From contig NZ_PJBB01000003.1 of the NCBI RefSeq assembly GCF_002836595.1, positions 3,750,501-3,814,500 of the forward strand: a DNA stretch of 64,000 bases. Reading direction: 5' to 3'. The DNA comes from Tenacibaculum sp. Bg11-29. GTDB lineage: Bacteria; Bacteroidota; Bacteroidia; Flavobacteriales; Flavobacteriaceae. The position numbers and the translations under genes are program-made. Positions 1 to 8,434 of this stretch are shown here, piece after piece. Position 1 is the stretch's first letter. Each line of letters begins with the position of its first letter. Under the pieces are notes generated by a model that saw nothing but the letters and a program-made list of their open reading frames with translations, did not search any database and was not told where the DNA came from.

Positions 1-256
1 TTTAAATTCGTTAGCAAATGAGACTATTTACACTTTAAAAATGAATGATGTAGATAACATAGCTGTAAACAATAAAATAGCAACCTTAACCATAAAACAC
101 AACTCTGAAGACGACTATGTTTCTCGTTCTTGTGGTTATAGAATAGTCTTTAAAGATATTAATTTAACACATACTAGTTGGATTGATAATTTATCTACTT
201 CAACAATTACAAATATTAACGATCAAACAAAAGCGCATGTACAAGTATATTATTAG
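1..256 (+). CDS. DUF6452 family protein, C-terminal part (5' end outside window)
   Basis: The reading frame is open from base 2 to the stop at 254-256, so the gene starts upstream of the window; an internal ATG at 41 is not the real start. The visible part is about 84 residues, beta-rich, with an RSCGY motif. A protein of this kind just before a DUF6048 gene is a common flavobacterial pair, and that neighbour is present here, overlapping by 20 bases. Full-length members are usually small lipoproteins of unknown function; the signal peptide is not visible in this window. The family assignment rests on context and the C-terminal motif, so it is moderately certain. Confidence 0.65.
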   Translation, partial: LNSLANETIYTLKMNDVDNIAVNNKIATLTIKHNSEDDYVSRSCGYRIVFKDINLTHTSWIDNLSTSTITNINDQTKAHVQVYY

Positions 257-953
257 TATCTGTTTGCTATTTGTTGGTGCAAATGGTTTTTCTCAGAAAC
301 AAAAACTATCAAAAACTAAAAAAGACACCATAACCTACAAAACAGGTTACGGTTTACGTTTAGGTGTAGATATTAGCAGACCTGTCTTATCAATTGTAGA
401 CAAGAGTTATAGTGGATTAGAATTGGTTGCTGATTATCGTATTTCTAAAAAATGGTATATCGCTACAGAATTAGGGTACGAAGAAGAAAAAACTTTTGAA
501 GATTTTACAACCTCAACATCAAAAGGAAGCTTTATTAGATTAGGAGCTAACTTTAACGCCTATAAAAATTGGTTAGACATGAATAACGAAATTTATGTAG
601 GTATGCGCTATGGGTTTGCCATTTTTGATCATACTTTAAATAGTTACACCCCTAATGTTACTTCTGGAGTAGAAGAAACACTACCATACTTTCCTACTAA
701 CACAATAACAACTCCTTTAACTGAAACAGGATTAACAGCTCATTGGACTGAAATTCAATTAGGTATAAAAGTAGAAGTTTTAAAAAACCTCTTTTTAAGT
801 GGTGGATTTTCTTATAAAATAATGTTAAGTTTAGATGATCAAAAGAACTTTAAAACACTATATGCCCCTGGTTTCAATCGTATTTTTGAAAGTAATACTG
901 GTTTTGGTTTTAATTATACAATATCTTATCTAATCCCTTTTGTTAATAAGTAA
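237..953 (+). CDS. DUF6048 family outer-membrane-type protein
   Basis: The protein is 238 residues from the ATG at 237, which directly begins a signal peptide (MYKYIISICLLFVGANGFSQ). An upstream in-frame start at 183 would put 18 unlikely residues before the signal sequence and was not used. After the signal comes a series of amphipathic beta strands with alternating aromatic residues and a C-terminal strand ending in ISYLIPFVNK, as in small outer-membrane beta-barrels. The start overlaps the end of the preceding DUF6452 gene by 20 bases, so the two are probably translationally coupled. The function of this family is unknown; an outer-membrane location is inferred. Confidence 0.75.
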   Translation: MYKYIISICLLFVGANGFSQKQKLSKTKKDTITYKTGYGLRLGVDISRPVLSIVDKSYSGLELVADYRISKKWYIATELGYEEEKTFEDFTTSTSKGSFIRLGANFNAYKNWLDMNNEIYVGMRYGFAIFDHTLNSYTPNVTSGVEETLPYFPTNTITTPLTETGLTAHWTEIQLGIKVEVLKNLFLSGGFSYKIMLSLDDQKNFKTLYAPGFNRIFESNTGFGFNYTISYLIPFVNK

Positions 954-1013
954 TTTTAAAGCCTATCGTTGATTTCACTAACTTTACACTTTAAATAATT
1001 AAACTTATTAACA

Positions 1014-1961
1014 ATGAATAAAATTCCAAGCGTAAATTTAGCAGACTTTTTATCAGACGATAAAACCAGAAAACAAAAATTCATCAATGAAATTGGTGAC
1101 GCTTATGAGAATATAGGATTCGTAGCTTTAAAAGGTCATTTTTTAGACGATAAACTAGTTGATAATTTATATACTGAAATTAAAAACTTTTTTGACTTAC
1201 CTACTAACATAAAAGAGAAATATGAAATTCCTGGTATTGGTGGTCAAAGAGGCTATGTTTCTTTTGGTAAAGAAAGTGCTAAAGGGAAAAAAGAAGGTGA
1301 TTTAAAAGAATTTTGGCATTTTGGTCAGTATGTAGATGCTGCCTCTAAATACGCAAGTGAATATCCAGACAATGTAAATGTTGAAGAACTTGCTAAGTTT
1401 AACGAAGTTGGTAAACAAACCTACCAAATGCTAGAGAAGACAGCTAAATACGTTTTACGTTCTTTAGCATTACACCTAGACTTGGAAGAAGTTTATTTTG
1501 ATAACTATATTAAAGACGGAAATAGTATATTACGTCCAATACACTACCCTCCTATAAAAACAGAACCAAAAGGAGCTGAAAGAGCAGCTGCCCATGGAGA
1601 CATTAATTTAATTACCTTATTAATGGGAGCTCAAGGAAAAGGATTACAAGTTCAAAATCATAAAGGAGATTGGATTGATGCTATTGCGCAACCTGATGAA
1701 TTAATGATTAATGTTGGAGATATGCTATCACGCCATAGTAACAATAAATTAAAATCAACCATACATAGAGTAACAAATCCTCCAAAAGAATCTTGGGGAA
1801 CATCTCGTTATTCTATTCCCTTTTTTATGCACCCTGTTTCTGATATGAAGTTGGATGTTTTAGAGAACTGTATTAACGAAAACAATCCTAAACAATTTGA
1901 AGATATTACAGCAGGTGAATTTTTAGATGAACGCTTACGTGAGTTAGGATTGAAAAAATAA
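1014..1961 (+). CDS. 2-oxoglutarate/Fe(II) oxygenase, isopenicillin N synthase-like
   Basis: The 315-residue cytosolic protein has the plant-type 2OG-Fe(II) oxygenase layout: an N-terminal DIOX_N region (about 5-120) and a C-terminal double-stranded beta-helix. The iron-binding facial triad is visible as H194 and D196 in the motif HGDINLITLL, and H251 in STIHRVTNPP. The 2-oxoglutarate-binding arginine is R265 in RYSIPFF. The true substrate cannot be read from sequence; bacterial homologues are usually of unknown function and do not make isopenicillin N. The gene is followed four bases later by a SUI1-like gene, suggesting co-transcription. A near-consensus -7 element (TAACTTTA) lies just upstream. 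Confidence 0.85.
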   Translation: MNKIPSVNLADFLSDDKTRKQKFINEIGDAYENIGFVALKGHFLDDKLVDNLYTEIKNFFDLPTNIKEKYEIPGIGGQRGYVSFGKESAKGKKEGDLKEFWHFGQYVDAASKYASEYPDNVNVEELAKFNEVGKQTYQMLEKTAKYVLRSLALHLDLEEVYFDNYIKDGNSILRPIHYPPIKTEPKGAERAAAHGDINLITLLMGAQGKGLQVQNHKGDWIDAIAQPDELMINVGDMLSRHSNNKLKSTIHRVTNPPKESWGTSRYSIPFFMHPVSDMKLDVLENCINENNPKQFEDITAGEFLDERLRELGLKK

Positions 1962-1965
1962 TATT

Positions 1966-2289
1966 ATGGACTTAAAAGACCAATTAAAAAACTTATTTCC
2001 AGATCATAAAGAGACTGAAATTAAGCAAGAGCAGAAAACTGATATTTGGTTACAAGACGCCCCTATACTTTGCAAGTATGAAAAACGCAAAGGAAAACCA
2101 ATTACAATTTTAGATGGTTACACAGGCGCTACTCAAGATTTCAAGAAACTAGCTAAAGAAATTAAAACAAAATTAAGTGTTGGTGGTAGTTTTAAAGACG
2201 ATAAAATAATTATTCAGGGAGATTATCGTGATAAAATAATGCAACTTTTAAAAGACAAAGGCTTTAATGTAAAACGCGTTGGAGGTTAA
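1966..2289 (+). CDS. SUI1/eIF1-type translation factor (YciH-like)
   Basis: The 107-residue protein has a variable N-terminus (about 30 residues) and a C-terminal SUI1 domain. The domain is recognisable from the motif GYTGATQDFKKLAKEIKTKL, the glycine-rich turn VGGSFKDD and the ending IIIQGDYRDKI...KGFNVKRVGG. Family members resemble eukaryotic eIF1 and bacterial YciH and are thought to influence fidelity of translation initiation on the 30S subunit. The ATG is four bases after the oxygenase stop codon, so this is probably the second gene of a two-gene unit, closed by the hairpin at 2298-2329. Confidence 0.85.
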   Translation: MDLKDQLKNLFPDHKETEIKQEQKTDIWLQDAPILCKYEKRKGKPITILDGYTGATQDFKKLAKEIKTKLSVGGSFKDDKIIIQGDYRDKIMQLLKDKGFNVKRVGG

Positions 2290-2297
2290 CTAATATT

Positions 2298-2329
2298 AAA
2301 ACATCAAGAATAAATATTCTTGATGTTTT
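2298..2329. terminator. intrinsic terminator after the SUI1 gene
   Basis: A 15-bp perfect inverted repeat (left arm AAAACATCAAGAATA) with A-tract and T-tract flanks sits nine bases after the stop codon. The T-rich tail on the plus strand fits Rho-independent termination. Confidence 0.85.
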
Positions 2330-2436
2330 TTGTTTTTACTATATTTAAACGTTTTTTAACAAGAAACTAATAATAACGCTAAAAATAGGTCGTTTATTAT
2401 ATATAGATAAGTATAATTAATTTCAATTCCTAAAAT

Positions 2437-3381
2437 ATGACATCCCCAACATTACATATTACAAACGGAGACTACACTACAGAACGTTTAAAAAAATTAA
2501 ATTTTGAAGGTCAAATAATTACATGGCGTGAAATGCTCTGTGAAGGCAAAACTACTGTTGAAGTTGGTAGTGAAGACTTTTGGAAAACTCGTTTCGATTT
2601 TTTTAAATCTTCTTATAAAGTTTCTAAGCAAAAATTTATTGACTATACAGTAAAAGAATATCGGAATCTTTGTAATCAAAAACAACAAGACGAAATTGTT
2701 TTATGGTTTGAATATGATTTGTTTTGTCAAATAAACATGCTTGCTGTTATAAGCTGGCTAAAACGTTACAGAAAAGGCCGTCAAATATCTTTGGTTTGTA
2801 GCGGAAAAATAAAAACACAGGAAAAATTAGCCGGTCTAGGAGAATTATCTGATAATCAGTTAAAACAACATTATAAAAATAAGGTTATTCTAACCCAAAA
2901 TGATATTGAATATGCCGATTATATTTGGCAATTGTATTGTTCAGACAGTCCATTACAATTAGAAAACGCTTCTAAATCAAATAAAAATTCAATTTTCAAT
3001 TATTTAGAAGACGCAATAAAATCTCACCTTCTTCGATTTCCATCAATCAAAAATGGTTTAAATCATATAGAAAATGGTATTTTAAAAACCGTAAAAAACA
3101 ATCAATTTAATACTAAAAATCAACTTGTTGCTAACTTATTAGCAAACCAAGAAAATTACGGTTTTGGCGATACACAATACCTTAATAAAATAGAGCAATT
3201 AAAAAAATTATTCACTTCATTTAACCCCGTTAAACTAAGCAGGGCTGGTAAACAAGTGTTAGAACTGCAAACCAACTATTATGGTAAAATACGTTCTGAT
3301 TTTTCGTATCTTGGCGGAGCTAAAAAATACAGCTATTTATATGTAAACGCTACAGATAAATTGTTGAAAATTACATCATAA
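2437..3381 (+). CDS. DUF1835 domain-containing protein
   Basis: The 314-residue protein has an N-terminal DUF1835 region (about 1-120), recognised from LHITNGD near the start, the WREMLCEG segment, and a later hydrophobic strand with WFEYDLFCQINMLAVISWL. The C-terminal half is helical and lysine/asparagine rich without a motif I can name. There is no signal peptide, so it should be cytosolic. Its biochemical function is unknown. The stop codon is followed immediately by the ATG of a nucleoside phosphorylase, and that gene abuts a third one in the same way, so the three are very likely translated from one message. Confidence 0.8.
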   Translation: MTSPTLHITNGDYTTERLKKLNFEGQIITWREMLCEGKTTVEVGSEDFWKTRFDFFKSSYKVSKQKFIDYTVKEYRNLCNQKQQDEIVLWFEYDLFCQINMLAVISWLKRYRKGRQISLVCSGKIKTQEKLAGLGELSDNQLKQHYKNKVILTQNDIEYADYIWQLYCSDSPLQLENASKSNKNSIFNYLEDAIKSHLLRFPSIKNGLNHIENGILKTVKNNQFNTKNQLVANLLANQENYGFGDTQYLNKIEQLKKLFTSFNPVKLSRAGKQVLELQTNYYGKIRSDFSYLGGAKKYSYLYVNATDKLLKITS

Positions 3382-4251
3382 ATGAACATTAAACATTCTG
3401 AACTCATCTTAAACCCTGATGGAAGTATATATCATCTAAACTTAAGACCAGAACACATAGCTACTGATATTATATTCGTTGGAGATCAAAATCGTGTAGA
3501 TAAAGTCACACAACATTTTGATAGTATTGAATTTACTACCCAAAAACGGGAATTTAAAACCAGTACAGGAACTTATAAAGGAAAACGTATAACGGTAATT
3601 TCTACAGGTATTGGTCCTGATAATATTGATATTGTTTTAAATGAATTAGATGCTTTAGTAAATATCAATTTAAATACACGTCAAGTAAAAAAAACACATA
3701 CATCATTAAATATTACGCGCATAGGTACTTCTGGTTCTTTACAAACAGATATCCCTGTTGATAGTTTTTTACTAAGTTCACATGCCTTAGACTTAAACGG
3801 AATGTTATTATCTTATAAAACAGAAGAAATAACGCATCCTGTTATTGAACAGGCTTTTATTGCACACACCAATTGGTGTTCAAAGAAACCATATCCTTTA
3901 ATCGTTTCAAACGGAAAATACTTGGAAGACAAATTAATGTCTGATAACGTTTTTAAAGGAATTACTGCTACAGCAGGAGGTTTTTACGGTCCACAAGGAC
4001 GTGTATTACGTTTGGCTTTGCAAGATGCTGAATTAAATAAAAAAATAGATAGTTTTAACCATAACGGAAACAGAATTACCAATTTAGAAATGGAAACTTC
4101 TGCTATTTATGGTTTATCAACATTATTAGGTCATAACGCAGCTTCAATGAACGCTATAATTGCCAACAGAGCTAACGGGACATTTAGCGAAAACCCTGGT
4201 AAGGTTGTTGCTGAATTGATTAAATATACATTAGATAAATTAGTAAGATAA
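3382..4251 (+). CDS. nucleoside phosphorylase (PNP/UDP phosphorylase family)
   Basis: The 289-residue protein belongs to the PNP_UDP_1 fold. It has an early phosphate-binding-type segment IIFVGDQNRVDKV, the strand-loop VISTGIGPDNIDIVLNELDAL, the IGTSGSLQ segment, and the NLEMETSAIYGL motif where the glutamates bind ribose. Members cleave the glycosidic bond of purine or uridine nucleosides with phosphate. The exact base preference cannot be decided here; the fold resembles uridine phosphorylase most. The ATG begins directly after the stop codon of the DUF1835 gene (TAAATG), and its own stop abuts the next ATG, indicating tight translational coupling. Confidence 0.85.
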   Translation: MNIKHSELILNPDGSIYHLNLRPEHIATDIIFVGDQNRVDKVTQHFDSIEFTTQKREFKTSTGTYKGKRITVISTGIGPDNIDIVLNELDALVNINLNTRQVKKTHTSLNITRIGTSGSLQTDIPVDSFLLSSHALDLNGMLLSYKTEEITHPVIEQAFIAHTNWCSKKPYPLIVSNGKYLEDKLMSDNVFKGITATAGGFYGPQGRVLRLALQDAELNKKIDSFNHNGNRITNLEMETSAIYGLSTLLGHNAASMNAIIANRANGTFSENPGKVVAELIKYTLDKLVR

Positions 4252-5112
4252 ATGCTAAACTTAAAAGTAGGTGGTGTACCAGAACATTTTAATTACCCTT
4301 GGTATTTAACCCTAAAGAATAAAGAGTATACAAATGAAGGTATTAACCTACGTTGGCAAGATTTTCCTGGAGGTACTGGAGAAATGTGTAAGGCTTTACG
4401 TTCTGGTGATGTTGATATTGCTATTGTGCTAACTGAAGGTATTATTAAAGACATTATAAATGGTAATCCTTCAAAAATAACTCAAGTTTTTGTGCAAAGT
4501 CCTTTAATATGGGGAATTCATGTTGGCGCTACATCTAAATTTAAAAAAATTGAAGATTTAGAAAATGCCACCGTTGCTATAAGTCGTTTTGGATCAGGAT
4601 CGCATTTAATGGCTATTGTAAATGCTCATAATAATGGTTGGAATATTGATAATTTAAAATTTAAAGTTGTTGGTAATTTACAAGGAGGCATAGATGCTTT
4701 AACAAATGGTGAGGCCGATTACTTTATGTGGGAGCACTTTACTACAAAACCATTGGTAGATAATGCTACTTTTAGACGTTTAGGTGATTGCCCTACTCCA
4801 TGGCCTTGTTTTGTTGTAGCTGTACGTAATGAAATACTAGAGAAAAACTTTAGTGAAGTAAAAAAAGTATTAGACATTATTAATAATTGTACTAGTGATT
4901 TTAAAGATCTTAAAAACATTGACGAGACACTAGCTTATAGATATGAACAACAATTAAAAGACATTCAGAAATGGTTATCAATAACCGAATGGAATGATGG
5001 AGAACCTATATCAAAAAATTTAATAACCCGCATACAAAATAAAATGATAGGTTTTAACGTTATTGAAGAGAAGAAAGATTCTGGTGAGTTAATCAGAAAT
5101 ATGTATATTTGA
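4252..5112 (+). CDS. solute-binding-protein-like (SsuA/THI5-type fold), no signal peptide
   Basis: The 286-residue protein looks like a periplasmic substrate-binding domain of the NMT1/THI5/SsuA type. It has the FPGGTGEMCKALRSGDVDIAIVLTEG segment, the domain-crossing IEDLENATVAISRFGSGSHLMAIV segment, and GGIDALTNGEADYFMWEHF in the second lobe. It lacks any signal peptide or lipobox, and no ABC permease or ATPase is adjacent, so it is probably a cytosolic ligand-binding protein or enzyme rather than a transporter component. The gene starts immediately after the phosphorylase stop codon. The ligand is unknown. Confidence 0.75.
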   Translation: MLNLKVGGVPEHFNYPWYLTLKNKEYTNEGINLRWQDFPGGTGEMCKALRSGDVDIAIVLTEGIIKDIINGNPSKITQVFVQSPLIWGIHVGATSKFKKIEDLENATVAISRFGSGSHLMAIVNAHNNGWNIDNLKFKVVGNLQGGIDALTNGEADYFMWEHFTTKPLVDNATFRRLGDCPTPWPCFVVAVRNEILEKNFSEVKKVLDIINNCTSDFKDLKNIDETLAYRYEQQLKDIQKWLSITEWNDGEPISKNLITRIQNKMIGFNVIEEKKDSGELIRNMYI

Positions 5113-5130
5113 TTTTTAAAACCGAAAAAA

Positions 5131-5292
5131 ATGAAAAAAATAGTATTTATTGCAATTTGTGTTGTTAGTTTAGTGGGTTTTTCTTCTTGTGGAAGTACAG
5201 CACCTTGCGGTTTATCTAAAGTTGATAAAACAAAACAAAACAAACATCAACCAGAAATTATTGTTGCTGATGCAACTGAGATTGCTGAATAA
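5131..5292 (+). CDS. small lipoprotein, 53 residues
   Basis: This short gene encodes MKKIVFIAICVVSLVGFSSC followed by GSTAPCGLSK and a charged tail ending in ATEIAE. The lipobox SSC places the lipid-modified cysteine near residue 20, so the mature protein is only about 34 residues, with a further cysteine at the PCGL motif. It is 18 bases after the solute-binding-like gene and in front of a strong hairpin, so it is probably the last gene of that unit. I do not recognise a function; very small lipoproteins like this one occur in related flavobacteria. Confidence 0.7.
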   Translation: MKKIVFIAICVVSLVGFSSCGSTAPCGLSKVDKTKQNKHQPEIIVADATEIAE

Positions 5293-5319
5293 ATTGATGT
5301 TCTTTTAATTCAAATTCAA

Positions 5320-5346
5320 TAAATCCGCTTTTCTTAAGCGGATTTA
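5320..5346. terminator. bidirectional terminator between the small lipoprotein gene and pcm
   Basis: An 11-bp perfect stem (TAAATCCGCTT / AAGCGGATTTA) with a five-base loop fills the space between two convergent genes and touches the pcm stop codon, so it can end transcripts from both strands. Confidence 0.85.
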
Positions 5347-5988
5347 TTAGTTTTTATCCTCTAACATTGGTACAAACTTAAAATCACCCAATTCGTGCTT
5401 TTCAAATTCTTTAGGAGAGTTTCTAATAAACAATGTCATCACCTGTTCTTTATCACCTACAGGTATTAACAACTTACCTCCTACTTTTATTTGCCCCAGC
5501 AATGCTTTAGGAACAAACGGAGCTCCTGCTGTTACAATAATCTTATCAAAAGGTGCTTCTTCTACCAACCCAATATAACCATCACCAAAAATAAACCGTT
5601 TAGGCCTATAACCTATCTTAGGTAAAAACATTGATGTTTTTTTAAACAACTCATGCTGACGCTCTATCGTATAAACTTCAGCCTTTAACTCTAATAAAAC
5701 TGCTGTTTGATAACCTGAACCCGTTCCAATTTCAAGTACTTTTTCTCCTGGTTTTATTTCTAAAACTTGCGATTGAAAAGCAACCGTATATGGATGAGAA
5801 ATTGTTTGCTCTGCTGCAATAGGAAATGCTTTATCTTGATATGCATGCGCTTCAAAGCTACTATCTATAAACAAATGCCTAGGTATTTTACGAACAGCCT
5901 TCAATACATTTTCATTTACAATGCCTTTAGCTTGTAACGTAGTTGCTAACTGATTTCTAAGTCCCTGATGCTTTGTTGTGTCTTTCAT
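5347..5988 (-). CDS. pcm: protein-L-isoaspartate O-methyltransferase
   Basis: The 213-residue enzyme uses S-adenosylmethionine to methylate isoaspartyl residues and so begins repair of aged proteins in the cytoplasm. Family marks are present: PRHLFIDSSFEAHAYQDKAF and the AEQTISHPYTVAFQ loop before motif I, the SAM-binding glycine loop VLEIGTGSGYQ (84-94), and FDKIIVTAGAPFVPKAL. Length matches the family. It is a single gene, convergent with the unit to its left, with which it shares a hairpin terminator, and divergent from the Gfo/Idh oxidoreductase gene. Confidence 0.93.
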   Translation of the reverse strand: MKDTTKHQGLRNQLATTLQAKGIVNENVLKAVRKIPRHLFIDSSFEAHAYQDKAFPIAAEQTISHPYTVAFQSQVLEIKPGEKVLEIGTGSGYQTAVLLELKAEVYTIERQHELFKKTSMFLPKIGYRPKRFIFGDGYIGLVEEAPFDKIIVTAGAPFVPKALLGQIKVGGKLLIPVGDKEQVMTLFIRNSPKEFEKHELGDFKFVPMLEDKN

Positions 5989-6130
5989 TTATGAATACGA
6001 TGCTAATGGTGAATTATTATTTAACCTATTGATTTACAATTCTATTATTTATAACAAATAATCGTGCTATTTTTTTTCTTAGAATATAATTTCAACACGT
6101 CAAAAATAGTAATAAATCTCTATAAAAGTG

Positions 6131-6138
6131 TATCTTTG
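6131..6138 (+). promoter_or_regulatory. promoter -7 element TATCTTTG for the Gfo/Idh gene
   Basis: The sequence matches the Bacteroidota -7 consensus TAnnTTTG. It lies about 126 bases before the ATG, so the transcript would have a leader of roughly 120 bases, unusually long for this window. Confidence 0.55.
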
Positions 6139-6190
6139 TTAGCATTGCTTTTCAAGTTAAAATAGAAAAGCTAAATAGGTTAAAAACAAC

Positions 6191-6244
6191 GTCATTTAAA
6201 GGTTGAATACTCTAGTAATGTACAACCTTCTTGTTAAAAATGAC
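6191..6244 (+). promoter_or_regulatory. two-tier hairpin in the leader of the Gfo/Idh gene
   Basis: Outer arms GTCATTT (6191-6197) and AAATGAC (6238-6244) enclose inner arms AAGGTTG (6199-6205) and CAACCTT (6223-6229) around a 17-base loop. The structure ends 20 bases before the start codon and has no T-tract, so it is not an ordinary terminator. A regulatory or stabilising leader role is inference. Confidence 0.4.
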
Positions 6245-6264
6245 TAAAAAAAATCAAACATATT

Positions 6265-7224
6265 ATGTTAAAAGCTGGAGTTTTAGGTGCAGGTCATTTA
6301 GGTAAAATACACTTGCGTTTGTTACAACAATCTAAAAAATATGATTTAATAGGTTTCTATGATCCTTTTACTGAAAATGCTAAAAAGGTTGCAAAAGAAT
6401 TTGGGTACAAATTATTTAATTCTGTTGAAGAATTAATTAACGCTGTTGATGTCATTGATATTGTTACCCCAACCTTATCTCATTTTGATTGTGCTAAACA
6501 AGCAATTGAAAATGGGAAACATGTTTTTATTGAAAAACCAATAACAAACACATTACAAGAAGCTGAAGCTATAAAAACTTTAGCTAGTCAGAACCACGTT
6601 CATGGTCAGGTAGGGCATGTTGAACGCTTTAATCCTGCGTTTACCGCTGTAAAGGACATGATAGACTCTCCAATGTTTATCGAAACACATAGATTAGCAG
6701 AATTTAACCCAAGAGGAACTGATGTACCTGTTGTTTTAGATTTAATGATTCATGATATTGATATTATTTTATCTGTCGTAAAATCTAAAGTAAAAAAAGT
6801 TCATGCTAGTGGTGTTTCTGTTATTTCTGACACCCCAGATATTGCAAATGCTCGTATTGAATTTGAAAACGGATGTGTTGCTAATTTAACTTCTAGCAGA
6901 ATATCAATGAAAAATATGCGTAAAAGTCGTTTTTTTCAAAAAGACGCCTATATTTCTGTTGATTTCTTAGAGAAAAAATCTGAAGTTGTTAAAATGAAAG
7001 ATGTTCCTGAGAATCCTGATGAATTTGCTATGATTTTACAAAATGCAGAAGGTGTTAAAAAACAGATTTATTTTGATAATCCTGCTGTTGTTGATAATAA
7101 TGCCATTTTAGATGAGCTAGAATCATTTGCTAATGCAATAAATAATAATACAACACCTATTGTTTCATTAACCCAAGGTACAGAAGCCTTACGAGTTGCC
7201 CACTTAATTATAGATTGCTTTTAA
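6265..7224 (+). CDS. Gfo/Idh/MocA family NAD(P)-dependent oxidoreductase
   Basis: The 319-residue cytosolic protein has an N-terminal Rossmann fold with the dinucleotide motif GAGHLGKIH (8-16), the family's EKP signature at 90-92 (VFIEKPIT), and a C-terminal alpha/beta domain with the VGHVERFNP segment and the DLMIHDIDIILS helix, where the histidine and aspartate are typical catalytic-region residues. Members oxidise or reduce sugars and related polyols; the substrate here is not evident. It precedes a 3-hydroxyacyl-CoA dehydrogenase by 29 bases, an order often seen in flavobacteria, although a shared pathway is not obvious. Confidence 0.88.
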   Translation: MLKAGVLGAGHLGKIHLRLLQQSKKYDLIGFYDPFTENAKKVAKEFGYKLFNSVEELINAVDVIDIVTPTLSHFDCAKQAIENGKHVFIEKPITNTLQEAEAIKTLASQNHVHGQVGHVERFNPAFTAVKDMIDSPMFIETHRLAEFNPRGTDVPVVLDLMIHDIDIILSVVKSKVKKVHASGVSVISDTPDIANARIEFENGCVANLTSSRISMKNMRKSRFFQKDAYISVDFLEKKSEVVKMKDVPENPDEFAMILQNAEGVKKQIYFDNPAVVDNNAILDELESFANAINNNTTPIVSLTQGTEALRVAHLIIDCF

Positions 7225-7253
7225 CAAAAAATAATAAAAACACAACAAACAAT

Positions 7254-8141
7254 ATGAAAAACATCGCTGTTATTGGAGCCGGAACTATGGGTAATGGAAT
7301 TGCCCATACATTTGCTCAATTTGGTTACAACGTTCAACTTATTGATATATCTCAAACTGCTTTAGATAAAGGTTTGGCTACTATTACCAAAAATTTAGAC
7401 AGAATGGTGTCTAAAGAAAAAATATCTGAAAACGATAAAAAAACTACTTTAGCTAATATTACAACACATACTTCTATTAAAGATGGTGTGCAATCTGCTA
7501 GTTTAGTTATTGAGGCGGCAACAGAAAATGTAAACTTAAAATTAAAAATATTTAAAGATTTAGATGAAGTTTGTCCTGAAAACACCATTTTAGCTACAAA
7601 TACTTCTTCTATTTCAATAACACAGATTGCTGCCGTAACAAAAAGACCTGATAAGGTAATTGGAATGCATTTTATGAATCCAGTGCCAATCATGAAATTA
7701 GTTGAAATCATTAGAGGTTATAATACTTCTGATGAAGTAATGGATTTTACTGTTGATTTAACTAAGAAAATTAAAAAGGTACCTGTAGAGGTTAACGATT
7801 ACCCTGGTTTTGTAGCAAATCGTATTTTAATGCCAATGATTAATGAATCTATTGAAACCTTATATAATGGCGTTGCTGGTGTTGCTGAGATTGACACAGT
7901 AATGAAATTAGGTATGGCACACCCAATGGGGCCATTACAGTTAGCTGATTTTATTGGTTTAGATGTATGTTTATCTATCTTAAATGTAATGTATGAAGGT
8001 TTTAAAAACCCTAAATATGCTCCATGCCCACTATTAGTAAATATGGTAAATGCAGGTAAATTAGGTAGTAAATCTGGTGAAGGTTTTTACGACTATAGTG
8101 AAAGTAGAAAAGCTGAAAAAGTAGCTAAAATGTTTTCTTAA
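7254..8141 (+). CDS. 3-hydroxyacyl-CoA (3-hydroxybutyryl-CoA) dehydrogenase
   Basis: The 295-residue protein is a short, single-function 3-hydroxyacyl-CoA dehydrogenase. It has an NAD-binding Rossmann motif GAGTMGNG (8-15), the NTSS loop (about 116-119), the catalytic histidine H139 in GMHFMNPVP, and the partner glutamate E151 in LVEIIRG, followed by the helical C-terminal dimerisation domain (from about 185). It oxidises 3-hydroxybutyryl-CoA-type substrates with NAD(P), as in short-chain fatty acid or butanoate metabolism. The ATG at 7254 was chosen because it directly starts the first beta strand (MKNIAVIGAG); an alternative start at 7215 would overlap the upstream gene. Confidence 0.9.
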   Translation: MKNIAVIGAGTMGNGIAHTFAQFGYNVQLIDISQTALDKGLATITKNLDRMVSKEKISENDKKTTLANITTHTSIKDGVQSASLVIEAATENVNLKLKIFKDLDEVCPENTILATNTSSISITQIAAVTKRPDKVIGMHFMNPVPIMKLVEIIRGYNTSDEVMDFTVDLTKKIKKVPVEVNDYPGFVANRILMPMINESIETLYNGVAGVAEIDTVMKLGMAHPMGPLQLADFIGLDVCLSILNVMYEGFKNPKYAPCPLLVNMVNAGKLGSKSGEGFYDYSESRKAEKVAKMFS

Positions 8142-8199
8142 AGTAAAACACTCATTAATTACTCAAAACAGTTCTAAACTTCGGTTTATCAAAATAAGC

Positions 8200-8228
8200 A
8201 AACCCTTCTATTTTATAGAGGGGTTTGT
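8200..8228 (+). terminator. terminator after the hydroxyacyl-CoA dehydrogenase gene
   Basis: The inverted repeat AACCCTTCTA / TAGAGGGGTT, with one G-T pair, sits about 60 bases after the stop codon and runs into a T-rich segment. Confidence 0.7.
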
Positions 8229-8397
8229 TATTTTGCATTTATTGGTTATAAAAAAAAGTATATTGTTGAGTAAAATTCATCATTTATAGTAATTACATTA
8301 TTATACCGTTAGACTTATTGATTACTTTAATTCTCAAAAAATCATTAATACATTTAGTGTTAAATTTTAAATTTCATTATTTTAATAGTTAACTATA

Positions 8398-8405
8398 TAT
8401 ATTTG
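8398..8405 (+). promoter_or_regulatory. promoter -7 element TATATTTG for the ankyrin gene
   Basis: An exact TAnnTTTG match lies 29 bases before the ATG at 8435. The upstream 150 bases are very AT-rich and show no clear -33 element. Confidence 0.5.
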
Positions 8406-8434
8406 TTAGCACCAATTCAAGAAATCAACAAACT

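Noticed and set aside
4965-5243. Open frame of 92 codons on the minus strand over the end of the solute-binding-like gene and the small lipoprotein gene
   Set aside because: The plus-strand lipoprotein with lipobox and the conserved binding-protein ending explain this DNA better; the minus frame has no domain.
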